The notes: generated by a model not told the origin, from the sequence alone. Shown: positions 44,614-54,382, counted from the first letter of the stretch. The stretch: DNA of 64,000 nucleotides from Microvirga alba (GCF_015694465.1 NZ_JADQDO010000012.1:31380-95379); one strand, 5' to 3'. Numbers and translations are program-made.

Positions 44614-45200
44614 GGTGATGCAGTCCCGTATCCGGATGCCTCAGCCGTCGCTGGAAAGGCGCCGCCTGACAGGGCGGGATGAACGCACACAGGCGAGGAA
44701 CCGCCGCCGACGGGAAGGATCGCCGTCGCCGCGATCTCCACGAGGGCCGCCGGCTCGAGGAGTGCGGAGACCTCAACTATTACCATCGCCGGATTATGGC
44801 TTCCCATGATCTCGCGATAGATTGCGCCGAGTTCCCGGAGCCGAGCGCGGTAATGATCGATGTCGAGCACGTGCCATGTCATCTGCGCGATGTGCTCAGG
44901 CGACCCGCCTGCTTCCGCGAGGACCGTTCGCACGTTCCGCAGTGCCTGGCGCGCCTGGGCAACGAGTCCAACGGACTTCACTCTTCCCGCATTGTCAGTG
45001 GCGATCTGCCCACCGACGAACACGAAAGTACCTGTGCCGGCAACTGCGTGCGAATAGCCGCGCGGGCTCGGCCATTTGGCAGGATCGATCTTCCGGAGTG
45101 GGGTGGTCTTGTCAGCGTGACGCGGGTGACTCTCAAACCCACGCGCCGGCGGGCGCGTGCCAGGGGTGGCAATCACGCTGAGACGGATGGTTTCGGGCAT
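44610..45200 (-). CDS. RidA-family enamine/imine deaminase
   Basis: 196 residues. The RidA core runs from about residue 36 (LRKIDPAKWPSPRGYSHAVA) through FVFVGGQIATD to NPAMVIVEVSALLEPAALVE, with a normal fold. RidA proteins hydrolyse reactive 2-aminoacrylate-type imines. The N-terminal 35 residues (MPETIRLSVIATPGTRPP...) and the Gly/Ser-rich tail are unusual, but GGAGAA before the ATG at 45200 supports this start. It is translationally coupled to the downstream Rnk-like gene. Confidence 0.85.
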   Translation of the reverse strand: MPETIRLSVIATPGTRPPARGFESHPRHADKTTPLRKIDPAKWPSPRGYSHAVAGTGTFVFVGGQIATDNAGRVKSVGLVAQARQALRNVRTVLAEAGGSPEHIAQMTWHVLDIDHYRARLRELGAIYREIMGSHNPAMVIVEVSALLEPAALVEIAATAILPVGGGSSPVCVHPALSGGAFPATAEASGYGTASP

Positions 45201-45310
45201 TCATTTCTCCGTTGGCAGGACGTCCTGCCGATTGCAGCAAATAGAGAGCCGCGCGGCCGGCAGAGGCCGCGTCGCGTATCGTTCGCACGGCTTGCTGGCG
45301 GCATGCGCGT

Positions 45311-45739
45311 TTACGCGGACTGGGACTCCGTGACGGTTGATTCCCGCACCTGCAGCACCGTCAACCGCTTCAGCTCGCCGGCGCGCGTGATCCAATCAAT
45401 CGACTTGCCGACGGAAAGCCCAACGAGGGCGGTGCCGATGGGCGTCAGCACAGAGATCCGCCCCTGCGAGATGTCGGCCTCGTTCGGGTAGACGAGGGTC
45501 ACCGTCTGCACGCGATCCGTCATCTCGTCGCGGAACTCGACCTCGCTACCCATGCAGACGGTGTCGATGGGATGGCGCCCCTTGGTAAGGACATGCGCGC
45601 GGTCGAGCTCGTCCGCGAGTTCGGCCGCAACTGCAGGCAGGGTATTCGCGGCAGCATTGGCAAGCACGGACAGCTTCTCGTGATCGGCAATCGTCAGAAT
45701 GATCAGTGGCTTCGCGCCGCCGGTGGTTCTCTTCGTCAT
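45311..45739 (-). CDS. Rnk-like nucleoside diphosphate kinase regulator (second copy)
   Basis: 142 residues beginning MTKRTTGGAKPLIILTIADH. GreA/GreB-type C-terminal domain with TVTLVYPNEADISQGRISVL and TPIGTALVGLSVGKSIDWI. The ATG at 45739 has GGAGCC seven bases upstream and is preferred to the earlier frame opening at 45802. It resembles the gene at 44164 (same fold, moderate similarity), so the two arose by duplication. It is probably involved in stress control of transcription. Confidence 0.87.
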   Translation of the reverse strand: MTKRTTGGAKPLIILTIADHEKLSVLANAAANTLPAVAAELADELDRAHVLTKGRHPIDTVCMGSEVEFRDEMTDRVQTVTLVYPNEADISQGRISVLTPIGTALVGLSVGKSIDWITRAGELKRLTVLQVRESTVTESQSA

Positions 45740-45776
45740 TTGAAGGCTCCTGTTCTGTTGGACGCGAAGGCGGGAC

Positions 45777-45938
45777 TCAGGCCGCCGACGGGCCGGGGTC
45801 ACCGTCGTCGGGTGTCGGCGGTTCTGGGGCCTGCTCCGACGCCGGGCGCCGCGATATCAGCCGGATGACCTTCCCGTCCGGCTGCTCCGTATCCGGGCCT
45901 TCAGGCTGGGGAGTCTGTTCGTTTGAGGGCTTCTGCAC
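45777..45938 (-). CDS. Small acidic Pro-rich hypothetical protein
   Basis: 53 residues starting from GTG at 45938, six bases after AGGAGG. The sequence is Pro/Glu/Asp rich (QKPSNEQTPQPEGPDTEQP at the start, PTPDDGDPGPSAA at the end) with one basic-hydrophobic patch, GKVIRLISRRP. It has no fold motif and is likely disordered. It sits directly before the second Rnk-like gene in the same direction. The strong ribosome site supports it. Confidence 0.5.
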   Translation of the reverse strand: MQKPSNEQTPQPEGPDTEQPDGKVIRLISRRPASEQAPEPPTPDDGDPGPSAA

Positions 45939-46284
45939 GGCGCGTCCTCCTGTGTGTCGGCTACGGGGCAAACAAGTGCCGGCCTGAGCGCGCGTCGGGA
46001 AATCGGGTGCGGTAGACCGCAACTCCGGACACGCATCTTCCGCCGGCAGTCTACGCCGGTTAGATGGATGAATGAGTTTGTCTCCGCGATGCGGATCATA
46101 AGTTCGAAGACGTGTTGAACATGCTGCGTCACCGGATGCGTCAGCACCCGGCCTCATGAGATGTCCAAATGCGTAATGATCTCGCGCAACCCCGAACTCG
46201 GGCGCGGTGCGCGTCGAGCTCGGGGCTATTCGCCGGCGATGAGGTTGCCCGAACGAAGCAGGCCGCGGGGATATGGTGCGAAGC

Positions 46285-46827
46285 TCAACATAGTTCTTCC
46301 AAGCTGGTGCACGTAGATCCGTTTGTCAAACCTCCGGCATTCAGTGTGGCGGAATGTCCTGTCCCGACCTCGTTAGACTCGCGCCAGGCATTGCTCATCA
46401 GCACAATGTGGATGGCCTCCACATCTCTCGCGGACCTGAGGTGCGCCGCAATCTCACGGTCGCGCAACCGGCGCGCCACGCAGGCCAGGGCTCGTAGGTG
46501 CGTAGAGGCGTCTCCATCCGGGCTCAACAGCAGAAAGGCGAGATCAGTCGGAATGTGGTCTGCTGCGCCGAAGTCCTGCGGCGGGTGAAGACGCGCGAAG
46601 GCGCCAACGGGTCGGTCGAGCCCTGAGACCGCCGCATGGGGGATCGCGACGCCCCGCCCGAAGCCGAACGTGGACGCCTCGCCGCGATTCAGAACCGCGC
46701 GGCAGACCGCGTCGTGGTCCAGAGCGGTTTCCGCGATCGCGATGCGAACGAGTTCATGGACAACATGCCGAACGTCGCACGCGCGCAGGCGTGGAACCAC
46801 ACGTGCGGGGGTGATGAGGGACGCCAT
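46285..46827 (-). CDS. PTS EIIA-like protein (PtsN/EIIA-Ntr family)
   Basis: About 180 residues. The EIIA-2 phosphorylation site is clear in GFGRGVAIPHAAVSGLDRPV (His near residue 70), with LAFLLLSPDGDASTHLRALA downstream. It is a nitrogen-PTS-type regulator, phosphorylated by EI-Ntr/NPr. The start is uncertain: ATG 46827 fits the family, with ATG 46842 and TTG 46848 as alternatives. It has an unusual C-terminal tail of about 30 residues. It lies among Rnk, RidA and HPF genes, a stress-linked neighbourhood. Confidence 0.8.
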   Translation of the reverse strand: MASLITPARVVPRLRACDVRHVVHELVRIAIAETALDHDAVCRAVLNRGEASTFGFGRGVAIPHAAVSGLDRPVGAFARLHPPQDFGAADHIPTDLAFLLLSPDGDASTHLRALACVARRLRDREIAAHLRSARDVEAIHIVLMSNAWRESNEVGTGHSATLNAGGLTNGSTCTSLEELC

Positions 46828-47002
46828 CAGGGTGGATGCCATTATCAATGCCGGCCCGAATCTCGGGCCGCCTCAGGTTTCAAAAACCGGGCATGAGCCA
46901 TCGCCGCCGCCTGGATGGCCTGGAGTGCGGTTTCCAGAGAACGGGGCCATGGTGCTCTTCAGATAGGGAAGGGCCGGTGTGCGCCTCCGGCCCAGCGAGG
47001 GT

Positions 47003-47350
47003 TTAAGCGAGCGCTCGGGACGGGGGCTGGATTCGGCTGCCATCCGCCATCCGTCTCCTCCTCCGGTGCAGTTGTTTTTCGACATTCGCAAGAGCCTGAC
47101 CGAACGCCAGATGGCAGTTGGTGGCAGAGCCCTCCGCGATGATCATCTTGAGATTGCCGACATGGACGTTGATGGTGCAGCCGCACGAGTGCCCCTCGCG
47201 AGTGAACCCGACTGTCCCGTGGTTCAAACAGTCGAAGTACCTTCCGACAACGTGCATGAGCTTTGCCTGCACCTCATGGGGCAATGTCTCGCCAAGGTCG
47301 ATGCCGGAACCGTTGACCTTGATCGGCGTTCCTGCGCCATTTGGCTTCAT
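47003..47350 (-). CDS. Ribosome hibernation-promoting factor/RaiA-like protein
   Basis: 115 residues with the HPF fold: IKVNGSGIDLGETLPHEVQA, VGRYFDCLNHGTVGFTREGH, then ALANVEKQLHRRRRRMAD. It is the short form without the C-terminal dimerisation domain. These proteins bind the 30S decoding region and silence ribosomes in stationary phase or hypoxia. The ATG at 47350 has AAGGAGG six bases upstream, located inside the end of the preceding zinc-ribbon gene, with ATGA overlap. The pair is translationally coupled. Confidence 0.85.
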   Translation of the reverse strand: MKPNGAGTPIKVNGSGIDLGETLPHEVQAKLMHVVGRYFDCLNHGTVGFTREGHSCGCTINVHVGNLKMIIAEGSATNCHLAFGQALANVEKQLHRRRRRMADGSRIQPPSRALA

Positions 47351-47565
47351 GGGTATACCTCCTTCATAAGATGGTGTCGTGGGGGATGTCCTGATGGGGC
47401 GTGCGCCTCATCAGCCGCGGAAGAAGCGTGTTGCCCGGGCACCGTGGAGTGCTGGGGAGTCGCTTCGTCGTTCCTGTAGGAACACCAAGGGCACCGCGCC
47501 GCGGCCCTTGGTAAACAGCGCCCGCAAATATTGCAGACAGATCGTCGTTCGCGCCTCAGCATCAT
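47347..47565 (-). CDS. Small C4 zinc-ribbon protein
   Basis: 72 residues with CNICGRCLPRAAARCPWCSY near the N-terminus (residues 10-29), i.e. CxxC, ten residues, CxxC: a rubredoxin-like zinc ribbon. A disordered His/Pro-rich tail follows, ending MKEVYP. Its stop overlaps the start of the HPF gene by four bases, and its last codons carry the HPF ribosome site. ATG at 47565 with AGGA upstream. A role with ribosomes is suggested by this coupling alone. Confidence 0.6.
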   Translation of the reverse strand: MMLRRERRSVCNICGRCLPRAAARCPWCSYRNDEATPQHSTVPGQHASSAADEAHAPSGHPPRHHLMKEVYP

Positions 47566-48200
47566 TCATATCCTGCCGCGGGCCGTTCCCCGGGGAGCCA
47601 ATGTGCACATGCGATGTCTGGATCGGGGTGGAACGAGCCACTGTCCCACCATCACCGGGCCCTTGTTGTCTTGCGGGATCCCGCCTATCGGCTCCTGCCT
47701 GTGGCGCCCAAGGTATGACTCGCGGCGACATAGGCCGCGAATCCAAATACCCCGCCTAGGCTCTCCCACAGGATGAGCTGGGTGATCGGCAGCGCGAAGA
47801 AGCTGCAAGGACGATTATCGACATGACCTCACCAATCGGCGGTCTCAGCGAGACGGCCGTTTCTGACGTTCCAATTGTGATGGCAACCCGCACGATCCAC
47901 GCGGTGGATGGCAAAGCAATGTGGCGGAGTTTTTTTGCCGCGTGCCAAGGTCCCCGGACTTGCGACGTCCGGGGCTCAGGCTCCCGTCTTCAGACGGCCC
48001 GCGCGAAATACGGAAATGGTACGGATCGTGGACATGACACCGCCAATCTCGGCCGCGCCCCCACCAATGTCAAGGCTGCTGCCCGCGTCAGAACGCATCG
48101 TTTGACAAAGCCTTGCGGCAGCCTAACCCACATTTAAGATAACAGAGATCCGGAAGCATGAGGTGCGCATCGATCCGCGTGTCTCTATGTCTGCAAAGAC
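47566..48200. other. Gene-poor interval with weak coding relics
   Basis: No gene can be supported with confidence. A minus-strand stretch at about 47685-47825 reads ALPITQLILWESLGGVFGFA then AYVAASHTLG, which looks like a membrane segment of a lost gene. Two short segments near 47830 and 48020 share GACATGACnCCnCCAATC and may be a diverged repeat pair. A run of seven T is at 47931-47937. Confidence 0.35.
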
Positions 48201-48439
48201 ATGACGCAGCCAAAGCACAAAAAATCGAAGACCAGGACGTGCGGCGCAGCAGGGCAATATAAGCAAAGCGTCGCGAAAAGTACCTTAAGCTATCTGGTCA
48301 CGATCTCCGAGGAGCGAGCCAAGCGCGAAGCCGAGATCGAGAGACGTTCCGAGCTCGTCATCGCGCTGAAGGCACAGGGCCTGAGCTACACAACCATCGG
48401 CATCCGGCTGGGCTCAGTGCGAGCTCGGTCAGCAGAATT
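48201..48439 (+). pseudogene. Truncated HTH-containing small protein
   Basis: The frame reads MTQPKHKKSKTRTCGAAGQY then ERRSELVIALKAQGLSYTTI, with a helical pair that looks like the start of a resolvase- or sigma-type HTH (EIERRSELVIALKAQGLSYT then TIGIRLG). It runs into an IS110 fragment at about 48440, where the recognition helix would be expected. The function is unknown; it is a cut gene. Confidence 0.4.
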
Positions 48440-48632
48440 GCCGGGAGCACAGCACCATAGCGGATGCCGAGGCGAACTGAGAGGAGGTTCAGCCCCCCGG
48501 CCTTGCACTTCGTGGTACCCAACAGCGAAAAGACACAAGCCGCTCTGGTGTTTCGAGCCCGTGAGCCGTGATCTCCTGGTGCGTCAGCGAACCCAGATTA
48601 TTAATGCCGTCAGAAGCCATCTGACCGAGTGA
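48440..48632 (+). pseudogene. Fragment of an IS110-family transposase
   Basis: The DNA matches the middle of the element at 17223: ...GATGCCGAGGCG, then HFVVPNSEKTQAALVFRARE, then VRQRTQIINAVRSHLTE, in shifted frames. It retains the VFRAR segment deleted in the 17223 copy. Only about 190 bp remain. The following 330 bases (48633-48965) hold nothing recognisable. Confidence 0.75.
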
Positions 48633-48965
48633 GACCTGTACCCGATCAGGTCGCGGAAATCAGATGGCGCTTGCCACCGAATCTCGGAGATTTGACAATC
48701 GGCGGGAAAGGGCCATGATCCCTCGCATGACCAGCTTGGTGCATCGTAGTAGATCCCACCTCCGCGCAGGACGCCTCCAAACGGGTGTCTAGTACGGACC
48801 TGTTGGAGGCATGCTTGCGCTCCCGGTCCGGAATTCCTTTCAAGCGCAGACAAGTCGCGCATACCGCCCATGCCCGGGAAGCCACGCATCCTTGAGACAG
48901 AGGCAGCGGTGCGTATTGGCGTCGCCGCTAGTCCCAAACGAAATCAGAAGAGCGTAGCTGAAGAA

Positions 48966-49169
48966 ATGTCGAAGTCGAAGATCATCATCACCGTTGCCGT
49001 CCTCTTCGCAATGATTGTGATCAAGCTTGGAGCCCTTGGTTACCTGCTGATCGAGGATCCGCGGATCCTGGTGATGTTCATTGCCGCCGTGATCGCATTT
49101 GCTGCCTGGGTCTCGCGCGAAACCTACCGCTCGCAGGTAGTAGGAATATCCGCTGATAAGCGTCGCTAG
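48966..49169 (+). CDS. Small membrane protein of unknown function
   Basis: 67 residues from ATG 48966, with two hydrophobic helices: IIITVAVLFAMIVIKLGALG (residues about 5-24) and ILVMFIAAVIAFAAWV (about 34-49). It ends with a basic cytoplasmic tail (SADKRR). No family was recognised. GCTGAAG precedes the start. It is monocistronic and flanked by IS relics. Confidence 0.5.
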   Translation: MSKSKIIITVAVLFAMIVIKLGALGYLLIEDPRILVMFIAAVIAFAAWVSRETYRSQVVGISADKRR

Positions 49170-49220
49170 TCACGTGAATCTAAAGTTCACCGCATAATGT
49201 CTTCTCGGCTGGGCCATTTT

Positions 49221-49335
49221 ACCCACCTGCACCGCCTCCGGGCCATGGCAGAATGGAAAGCCGCAGCCGGTGTGCTTGCTTGAAATCAGCGAGGCAGGGC
49301 CCATTGCGTCCCCCTCCGGTTACCGTGACATCCCC
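49221..49335 (+). mobile_element. Left boundary: end of an IS6 element of the GATGTCACGG type
   Basis: About 115 bp encoding the transposase C-terminus (HLHRLRAMAEWKAAAGVLA, stop) and the terminal repeat (complement of GGGGATGTCACGGTAACC, ending at 49335). The same sequence appears in reverse orientation at 63888-64000 with only two differences over about 113 bp. It forms the left border of the 14.5-kb catabolic segment. Confidence 0.85.
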
Positions 49336-49599
49336 GTTTGAGCGGCTGGCGGTATAAGCGTCAAGGAACGCGCACCGGCATGTTTTCGACCCGGTCCGGG
49401 GTTTGCGACAAGACCGCCGAGGACCGTGTTCTACCAGGCCACGATCTTCAATACCGATGAGAGCTCTGGCGCGGACTATACGGCACGAGGCGCCCCGGGG
49501 AGATCCGACGCTTGCTACACAAGCCGAAGGCAAGGCCGCGCTCGACGCCATGATTGACGATCTAGTCCGAGGACTGTTGACCCTCCCCCCTGTCATTGG

Positions 49600-49714
49600 G
49601 GCATAGTGCTCTTGTTCCGAGGATTAGGATCAAGCAGTTTGATCGCCTTTTCCGTCAGTCCTGAGTATCATCTTGTCCGGCCCTGGTTCCCCCTGCGGTC
49701 GGCAGAGACCGCCG
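49600..49714. repeat. Dispersed intergenic repeat, copy 2
   Basis: About 115 bp matching 27503-27619 in the same orientation, with the same terminal hairpin (GCGGTC-GGCAGA-GACCGC). It lies just inside the left border of the catabolic segment. The preceding 49336-49599 holds only an unrecognised short frame ending LLTLPPVIGA. Confidence 0.6.
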
Positions 49715-49760
49715 TATCTGCCACGCAGCTCATGGGCACCGCATACGAGAAGGCGAAATC

Positions 49761-50762
49761 ATGATCGGTGTAGGAATTATCGGGGCAGGCTATTTCGGTC
49801 ATGTTCACGCACGCGCCATGGCCCGCGTCAGTGACGTTCGGCTCGTGGCCTCCTGTCGGGGGGATGCTGCCGCCGCTGCGGCTTTTGCTGCCGAACACGG
49901 TGGGAAAAGCTACCGTGATTGGCGAACTTTGCTTGAAGATCCTGCTGTCGACGCGGTTGTGATCGCAACGCCCCACCACCTTCACGAAGAGATCGCCATC
50001 GGTGCGGCCCAGGCGGGCAAACACATCCTGCTCGAAAAACCGATGGCGCCCAGCGTCGCCGCTTGTGACGCCATCTCGGCGGCCGCCAGCGTCAACGACA
50101 TCAAGCTCATGATCGGTCACGTGATGCATTTCGCGCTGCCGTGCCTCAAGGCCAAAGAGATCCTCGATTCAGGTAAGCTTGGTGCCGCCGTCCTCGGTTC
50201 GAGCTGGATGATCAAGCTCTGGATGGAAAGCAACCGGCGTTCCTGGCATCTCCATCGAGGATCAGGCGGCGGCATGTTGCTGACAGCGGGCATCCACGCA
50301 CTCGACCGGCTGATCTGGTTGATGGGGCAGCCCGTGACCGGAGTAACCGCATTGGCCGGCACCTACTTTCATGATCAGGAAGCGGACGACTCCGCTCTGA
50401 TCGGGCTGCGCTTTCGTGACGGCCGGATCGGCCAGGTCGCTAGCGTTGGCTATCGCGATGGTGCAGTCGCTTCCGCTATGGATCTCATATGCGAGAACGG
50501 ATCACTCCGGATCGATTTTGACCATGGCGTCATGGTCGGTCAGGACGGGCAGTGGACCGCCGTTCCCAATTCCATCGAGCCAAACTGGATGGAGCAGGCC
50601 GTGCAGCGGGAATGGGAGGCAATGGCTGCCAGTATCATTCGAGGAACGCCCAGTCCCGTGAGCGGGGCTTATGGGCGCCATGTCGTGGCCTGCATTGAGG
50701 CGGCGTATCAAGCCAACGCTGAGCGGCGCGAAGTTCCCTTGCCGGGCCCGAGCATTTCATGA
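49761..50762 (+). CDS. Gfo/Idh/MocA family oxidoreductase
   Basis: 333 residues. Rossmann motif GIIGAGYFGHVHARA at residues 5-19, the catalytic-site motif AGKHILLEKPMAPS (EKP, near 95), and SGGGMLLTAGIHALDRLIWL (near 170) with the conserved His. It is an NAD(P)-dependent dehydrogenase of sugars or sugar acids. It is transcribed toward the mannonate dehydratase gene, with a shared hairpin between them. It may reduce or oxidise a uronate-derived intermediate in the same pathway. Confidence 0.88.
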   Translation: MIGVGIIGAGYFGHVHARAMARVSDVRLVASCRGDAAAAAAFAAEHGGKSYRDWRTLLEDPAVDAVVIATPHHLHEEIAIGAAQAGKHILLEKPMAPSVAACDAISAAASVNDIKLMIGHVMHFALPCLKAKEILDSGKLGAAVLGSSWMIKLWMESNRRSWHLHRGSGGGMLLTAGIHALDRLIWLMGQPVTGVTALAGTYFHDQEADDSALIGLRFRDGRIGQVASVGYRDGAVASAMDLICENGSLRIDFDHGVMVGQDGQWTAVPNSIEPNWMEQAVQREWEAMAASIIRGTPSPVSGAYGRHVVACIEAAYQANAERREVPLPGPSIS

Positions 50763-50770
50763 CGGCGCTG

Positions 50771-50799
50771 GCGGGGCGATGGACAATCCCACCCCGCCG
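50771..50799. terminator. Bidirectional terminator between convergent genes
   Basis: GGCGGGG (50771-50777) and CCCCGCC (50793-50799) form a GC-rich perfect 7-bp stem between two convergent genes. It probably ends both transcripts, although no long T run follows. Confidence 0.55.
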
Positions 50800-50837
50800 T
50801 GCGTCTGCGCGTGCGGTTTGAAAACCTTTGATCTTCT

Positions 50838-52016
50838 TCAGGGCCGGAGTGCGTCGACGGTGCGCATGACGCCGCGCAGTTCGGCCAAGCCTTTCAACCG
50901 TCCGATGCCTGAATAGCCAGGATTCACTTTCTTTCCCACATCGTCGAGGAGGACGTGCCCGTGATCGGGCCGCATGGGGATTTCCCAATCAGCGCGACTC
51001 TCGGCCTTCCGCCGACGCTCCTCAGAGAGAAGGGCAACCACGACGCCGATCATGTCCACGTCACCGTCGAGGTGCTCCGATTCATGGAACGATCCGTCCG
51101 GCTCGCGGGTCACGTTGCGCAGATGTGCGAAATGGATTCGTGGCGCGAAAGCCTCCGCCATGGCCACCAGATCATTTGCGCCGCTCGCCCCGTAGGATCC
51201 CGTGCAGAGGGTTAGTCCGTTCGTGGGTGAATCGACTGCATCCAGCAACGCCTTGGCGTCCGAGGCCCGGCAGACCACGCGCGGGAGCCCAAAAAGAGGG
51301 AAGGGCGGATCGTCGGGGTGGATCGCCAAGCGGACACCAGCCTCCTCCGCGACCGGCACGATCTCAGCGAGGAAAGCGAACAGATTGCTGCGGAAATCGT
51401 CGGTCGTCATCTCGCCATAGATGTCGAGCATCCGGCGGAAGCTCTCCCGATCGTAGACGAATTCGCGGGCAGGCACCCACTCGATCAGGTTGCGCTCGAT
51501 GCGCGAGCGGTCACTCTCGCTCATGGCGGCAAAGCGGGCCTGGGCGGCGGCGATGCGATCCGCGGGGTGGTCCGCTTCGGCTCCCGTCCGCTTGAGCATG
51601 AATACATCGTAGGCGCAGAAGTCGACCATGTCGAAACGCAGGGCCGTTCCCCCATGGGACATGGGAAAATCGAGGTCGGTACGGGTCCAGTCGGTGATCG
51701 CCATAAAGTTGTAGCAGACGGTGGTAATGCCTGCCTTTGCAACGGCTCTGATGGAAGCCTTGTAGTTCTCAAGAAGCTCGCGAAAACGGCCTGTACGGGT
51801 CTTCACGTCCTCGTGGACGATGATGCTCTCCACCACCGACCAGACCAACCCGGCTTTCTCGATCCCGGCCTTGCGCTTAAGAATCTCGTCGAGAGGCCAT
51901 GCCCGACCGTCGTTGAGATGGTGCAGGGCGCTGACGACGCCGGACGCGCCCGCTTGGCGGACATGGGCAAGGGTCACGGGATCGTCCGGTCCAAACCAAC
52001 GCCAGGTCTGCTTCAT
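50838..52016 (-). CDS. uxuA: Mannonate dehydratase
   Basis: 392 residues, the typical UxuA length, with a TIM barrel. [20 protein letters not shown] opens the protein; family blocks include [65 protein letters not shown] and [12 protein letters not shown] with metal ligands (His, Cys, His, Asp). It converts D-mannonate to 2-keto-3-deoxygluconate. It is the last gene of the ABC-transporter operon, suggesting that the imported compound yields a hexonate. Confidence 0.93.
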   Translation of the reverse strand: MKQTWRWFGPDDPVTLAHVRQAGASGVVSALHHLNDGRAWPLDEILKRKAGIEKAGLVWSVVESIIVHEDVKTRTGRFRELLENYKASIRAVAKAGITTVCYNFMAITDWTRTDLDFPMSHGGTALRFDMVDFCAYDVFMLKRTGAEADHPADRIAAAQARFAAMSESDRSRIERNLIEWVPAREFVYDRESFRRMLDIYGEMTTDDFRSNLFAFLAEIVPVAEEAGVRLAIHPDDPPFPLFGLPRVVCRASDAKALLDAVDSPTNGLTLCTGSYGASGANDLVAMAEAFAPRIHFAHLRNVTREPDGSFHESEHLDGDVDMIGVVVALLSEERRRKAESRADWEIPMRPDHGHVLLDDVGKKVNPGYSGIGRLKGLAELRGVMRTVDALRP

Positions 52017-52047
52017 GATCGTCTTCCTGATCTCTCAGTTCGAGGTG

Positions 52048-53142
52048 CTAGCGCGTCGCAGGTGTCGACCCTGCTGAGGGAGACCGGCCGATTCTCTGGC
52101 CGCTCGCCGGATCGAAGAGATGGACGGTGTCAGACTTAAGGCTGAAGGCGATAGGATCGCCGGGCCTCGCAGCGATGCGATCACGGACGAGAGTGGAGAG
52201 CTTCTGTCCACCAACCTCCGCCTGGATGAAAGTTTCCGAGCCGGTCGGCTCGACATTGGTGATTTGCCCGGAGATTTCGCCCTGATCCGAAACGGACAGG
52301 TGCTCCGGGCGGATGCCTAAGACGGCCTCTGTCCCTGGTGTGAGCCTCGCTCCAAGAGGTAGCCGGGCGCCTTGCCCAAACGCCAAGTCGACCCCGGTCT
52401 CCGCAACGGTGCCGCGCAAGAAGTTCATCGCCGGCGAACCGATGAAGCCAGCGACGAACATGTTGTCAGGTCGATCATACAGGTCCAGCGGCGCGCCGAC
52501 CTGTTCCACGACGCCGTTGCGCATAACCACGATGCGGTCGGCCATGGTCATGGCTTCAGTCTGATCGTGCGTCACGTAAACCGACGTGGTCTTCAGGCGG
52601 CGATGAAGGTCCTTTAGTTCGGCCCGCATCTGCACACGCAGCGCCGCATCCAGGTTGGACAAGGGCTCGTCGAAGAGGAAGACTTGAGGATTGCGGACGA
52701 TCGCGCGACCCATGGCGACCCGCTGACGCTGACCGCCGGAAAGTTGCTTCGGATAACGATCGAGATAATCGGACAAACCGAGGATGCGGGCAGCCTCCGA
52801 CACCCGCATATCAGTTTCCTGCCGGGATTTTTTCGCCAGGTGCAGGGAGAAGGCCATGTTCTCCGCCACAGTCATGTGTGGATAGAGCGCATAGTTCTGG
52901 AACACCATAGCGATGTCCCGATGCTTCGGCTCCACGTCGTTGATGACCCGGCCGCCAATACTGATCGTCCCGCCCGAGATCTCTTCGAGACCGGCGATCA
53001 TCCGTAGCAAGGTCGACTTGCCACAGCCAGACGGCCCGACGAGAACAACGAACGCGCCGTCGGGAACATCGACACTCACCCCCTTGATGGTTTCGACCGT
53101 GCCATATGATTTGCGGACGTTTTGAATCTCGACCGAAGCCAT
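52048..53142 (-). CDS. Carbohydrate ABC transporter ATPase (UgpC/MsmX type)
   Basis: About 364 residues. Walker [10 protein letters not shown] (near 38), signature [15 protein letters not shown], Walker [18 protein letters not shown]-loop THDQTEA and a C-terminal OB-like TOBE region. These ATPases drive sugar and glycerol-phosphate importers. ATG at 53142 is taken as the start ([14 protein letters not shown]); it comes five bases after the stop of the AGE-family gene. It belongs to the island's transporter with the permeases at 54379 and 55248. Confidence 0.92.
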   Translation of the reverse strand: MASVEIQNVRKSYGTVETIKGVSVDVPDGAFVVLVGPSGCGKSTLLRMIAGLEEISGGTISIGGRVINDVEPKHRDIAMVFQNYALYPHMTVAENMAFSLHLAKKSRQETDMRVSEAARILGLSDYLDRYPKQLSGGQRQRVAMGRAIVRNPQVFLFDEPLSNLDAALRVQMRAELKDLHRRLKTTSVYVTHDQTEAMTMADRIVVMRNGVVEQVGAPLDLYDRPDNMFVAGFIGSPAMNFLRGTVAETGVDLAFGQGARLPLGARLTPGTEAVLGIRPEHLSVSDQGEISGQITNVEPTGSETFIQAEVGGQKLSTLVRDRIAARPGDPIAFSLKSDTVHLFDPASGQRIGRSPSAGSTPATR

Positions 53143-53146
53143 GAAA

Positions 53147-54382
53147 CTACCCTGCGGCTTGAGGGAGGAGGGAGGTGAGCGTTCGATTGGCGGCACCGAT
53201 CGCAGCGAGGAGGCTCAGCCCGGTGTGATACCCCGGATCGAGATCCGGGGTTGCCGGAACATAGTCCACTGGTCCGTCGCAAGTGAGCGCCTGATACGCG
53301 ATGGCGCCACGCCAGTAGTGCTGGAAAAATGCCTCGTCCGCATCTCGCCAGATTCGTAGCGCTTCGTCGCTTCCTGTTCGTGCATGGCACAGGGAGGCGG
53401 CGCGGATCGTTTCAGGCAGGGACCACCAGGGACAGTAGGGGTTTAGCGGAGCACCCGTTGTCATCGACACCGCGAGTGCGAGGCCCGGTCCGACGAAACC
53501 GCGGTCGAACGATGCGATGAGGATCGTTTCGAGACGAGCCAGGAGATCGCTCGAACCGTCCTCCTGGGTATGGTCATAAGCGAAGCCAACGAATTCCAGC
53601 GCATGGCCGACATTGCATGCGTCATCGCCAGGAACATTGCGCAGCAGGCCGCTGCTCGGTTCGAAATGGTGCTCGAGGACATGGGCGATGAAGCGGTCTG
53701 CGTAGTTCGTGTGCTCGCTCAGACCGAGTCGATGGAGCAGGCCCGCTGCTCCGAGGAGGATCATACGGGGCCCGAAATCGTCGGGTTGCGCCGCTGCGGC
53801 TTCTTCGGAGAGGGGGCATCGCTCGTCCATCTGGAAGCGGCCGCTTTCGATTGCCGCGATCACTTGCATGAAATAATCGAGGTGCAAAGGAAGATCCTGT
53901 GGTGCGTAGCGCACGGCACCTGCGATCAGTCCCTTGGCGACGAAGGCATCCGAGTAAGTGAAGATCGTCGGTGCCGCGTCCTGGTGCCTAACGCTACCCG
54001 ATGCATCGGCAACGATCGGCTGGAGCGCGCGATCATAGCAAAAATAAGCGTGCCCATCGCGCCGCTTAAGGGCGAGGAGGGCATCGTAGAGGCGGCGTCC
54101 CCTGTTATCGAGTGCCGTCGCAAGGGGCGCATCTTGATTGGCAAAAAAGGCGGCATGGCTCGCGAGCGCCTCGAGGCCACGGCCCTGGATCCAGCCATAG
54201 GTGTAATCCGGGCCGCGCAGGCCGTCCCGATTCGTATAGTCGGTCAGAGTCAGGCTGCTGACCTTGGTGTCGAGGAAGGGGCCGTGAAGGCCGGGGCGCG
54301 CAAGCATCCAGCGCAGGGTCGCGGCATTGGCCGCGACGTAGCGATCGGACGCGCCTTTCAGGAACGACGCTTGATCACTCAT
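53147..54382 (-). CDS. AGE-family (N-acylglucosamine 2-epimerase-like) protein
   Basis: 411 residues of an (alpha/alpha)6-barrel. Recognisable are [20 protein letters not shown] (the WxQ/GR segment), [15 protein letters not shown] at the end, and [20 protein letters not shown] (the WW-x-x-PE motif near residue 315) that holds the catalytic region of AGE and cellobiose-2-epimerase relatives. Substrate may be an N-acyl hexosamine or a free aldose. It overlaps the upstream permease gene by four bases, so it is part of the transport operon. Confidence 0.75.
   Translation of the reverse strand: MSDQASFLKGASDRYVAANAATLRWMLARPGLHGPFLDTKVSSLTLTDYTNRDGLRGPDYTYGWIQGRGLEALASHAAFFANQDAPLATALDNRGRRLYDALLALKRRDGHAYFCYDRALQPIVADASGSVRHQDAAPTIFTYSDAFVAKGLIAGAVRYAPQDLPLHLDYFMQVIAAIESGRFQMDERCPLSEEAAAAQPDDFGPRMILLGAAGLLHRLGLSEHTNYADRFIAHVLEHHFEPSSGLLRNVPGDDACNVGHALEFVGFAYDHTQEDGSSDLLARLETILIASFDRGFVGPGLALAVSMTTGAPLNPYCPWWSLPETIRAASLCHARTGSDEALRIWRDADEAFFQHYWRGAIAYQALTCDGPVDYVPATPDLDPGYHTGLSLLAAIGAANRTLTSLLPQAAG

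Noticed and set aside
47800..48110. Possible chemoreceptor remnant on the minus strand (IGGGAAEIGGVMSTIRTIS-like reading)
   Set aside because: The resemblance to a chemoreceptor tip covers fewer than 20 residues and is not followed by the conserved [17 protein letters not shown] block.
49403..49606. Short plus-strand frame ending AMIDDLVRGLLTLPPVIGA
   Set aside because: It could be the tail of a TetR-like regulator, but no HTH or start is present and the match is by general look only.
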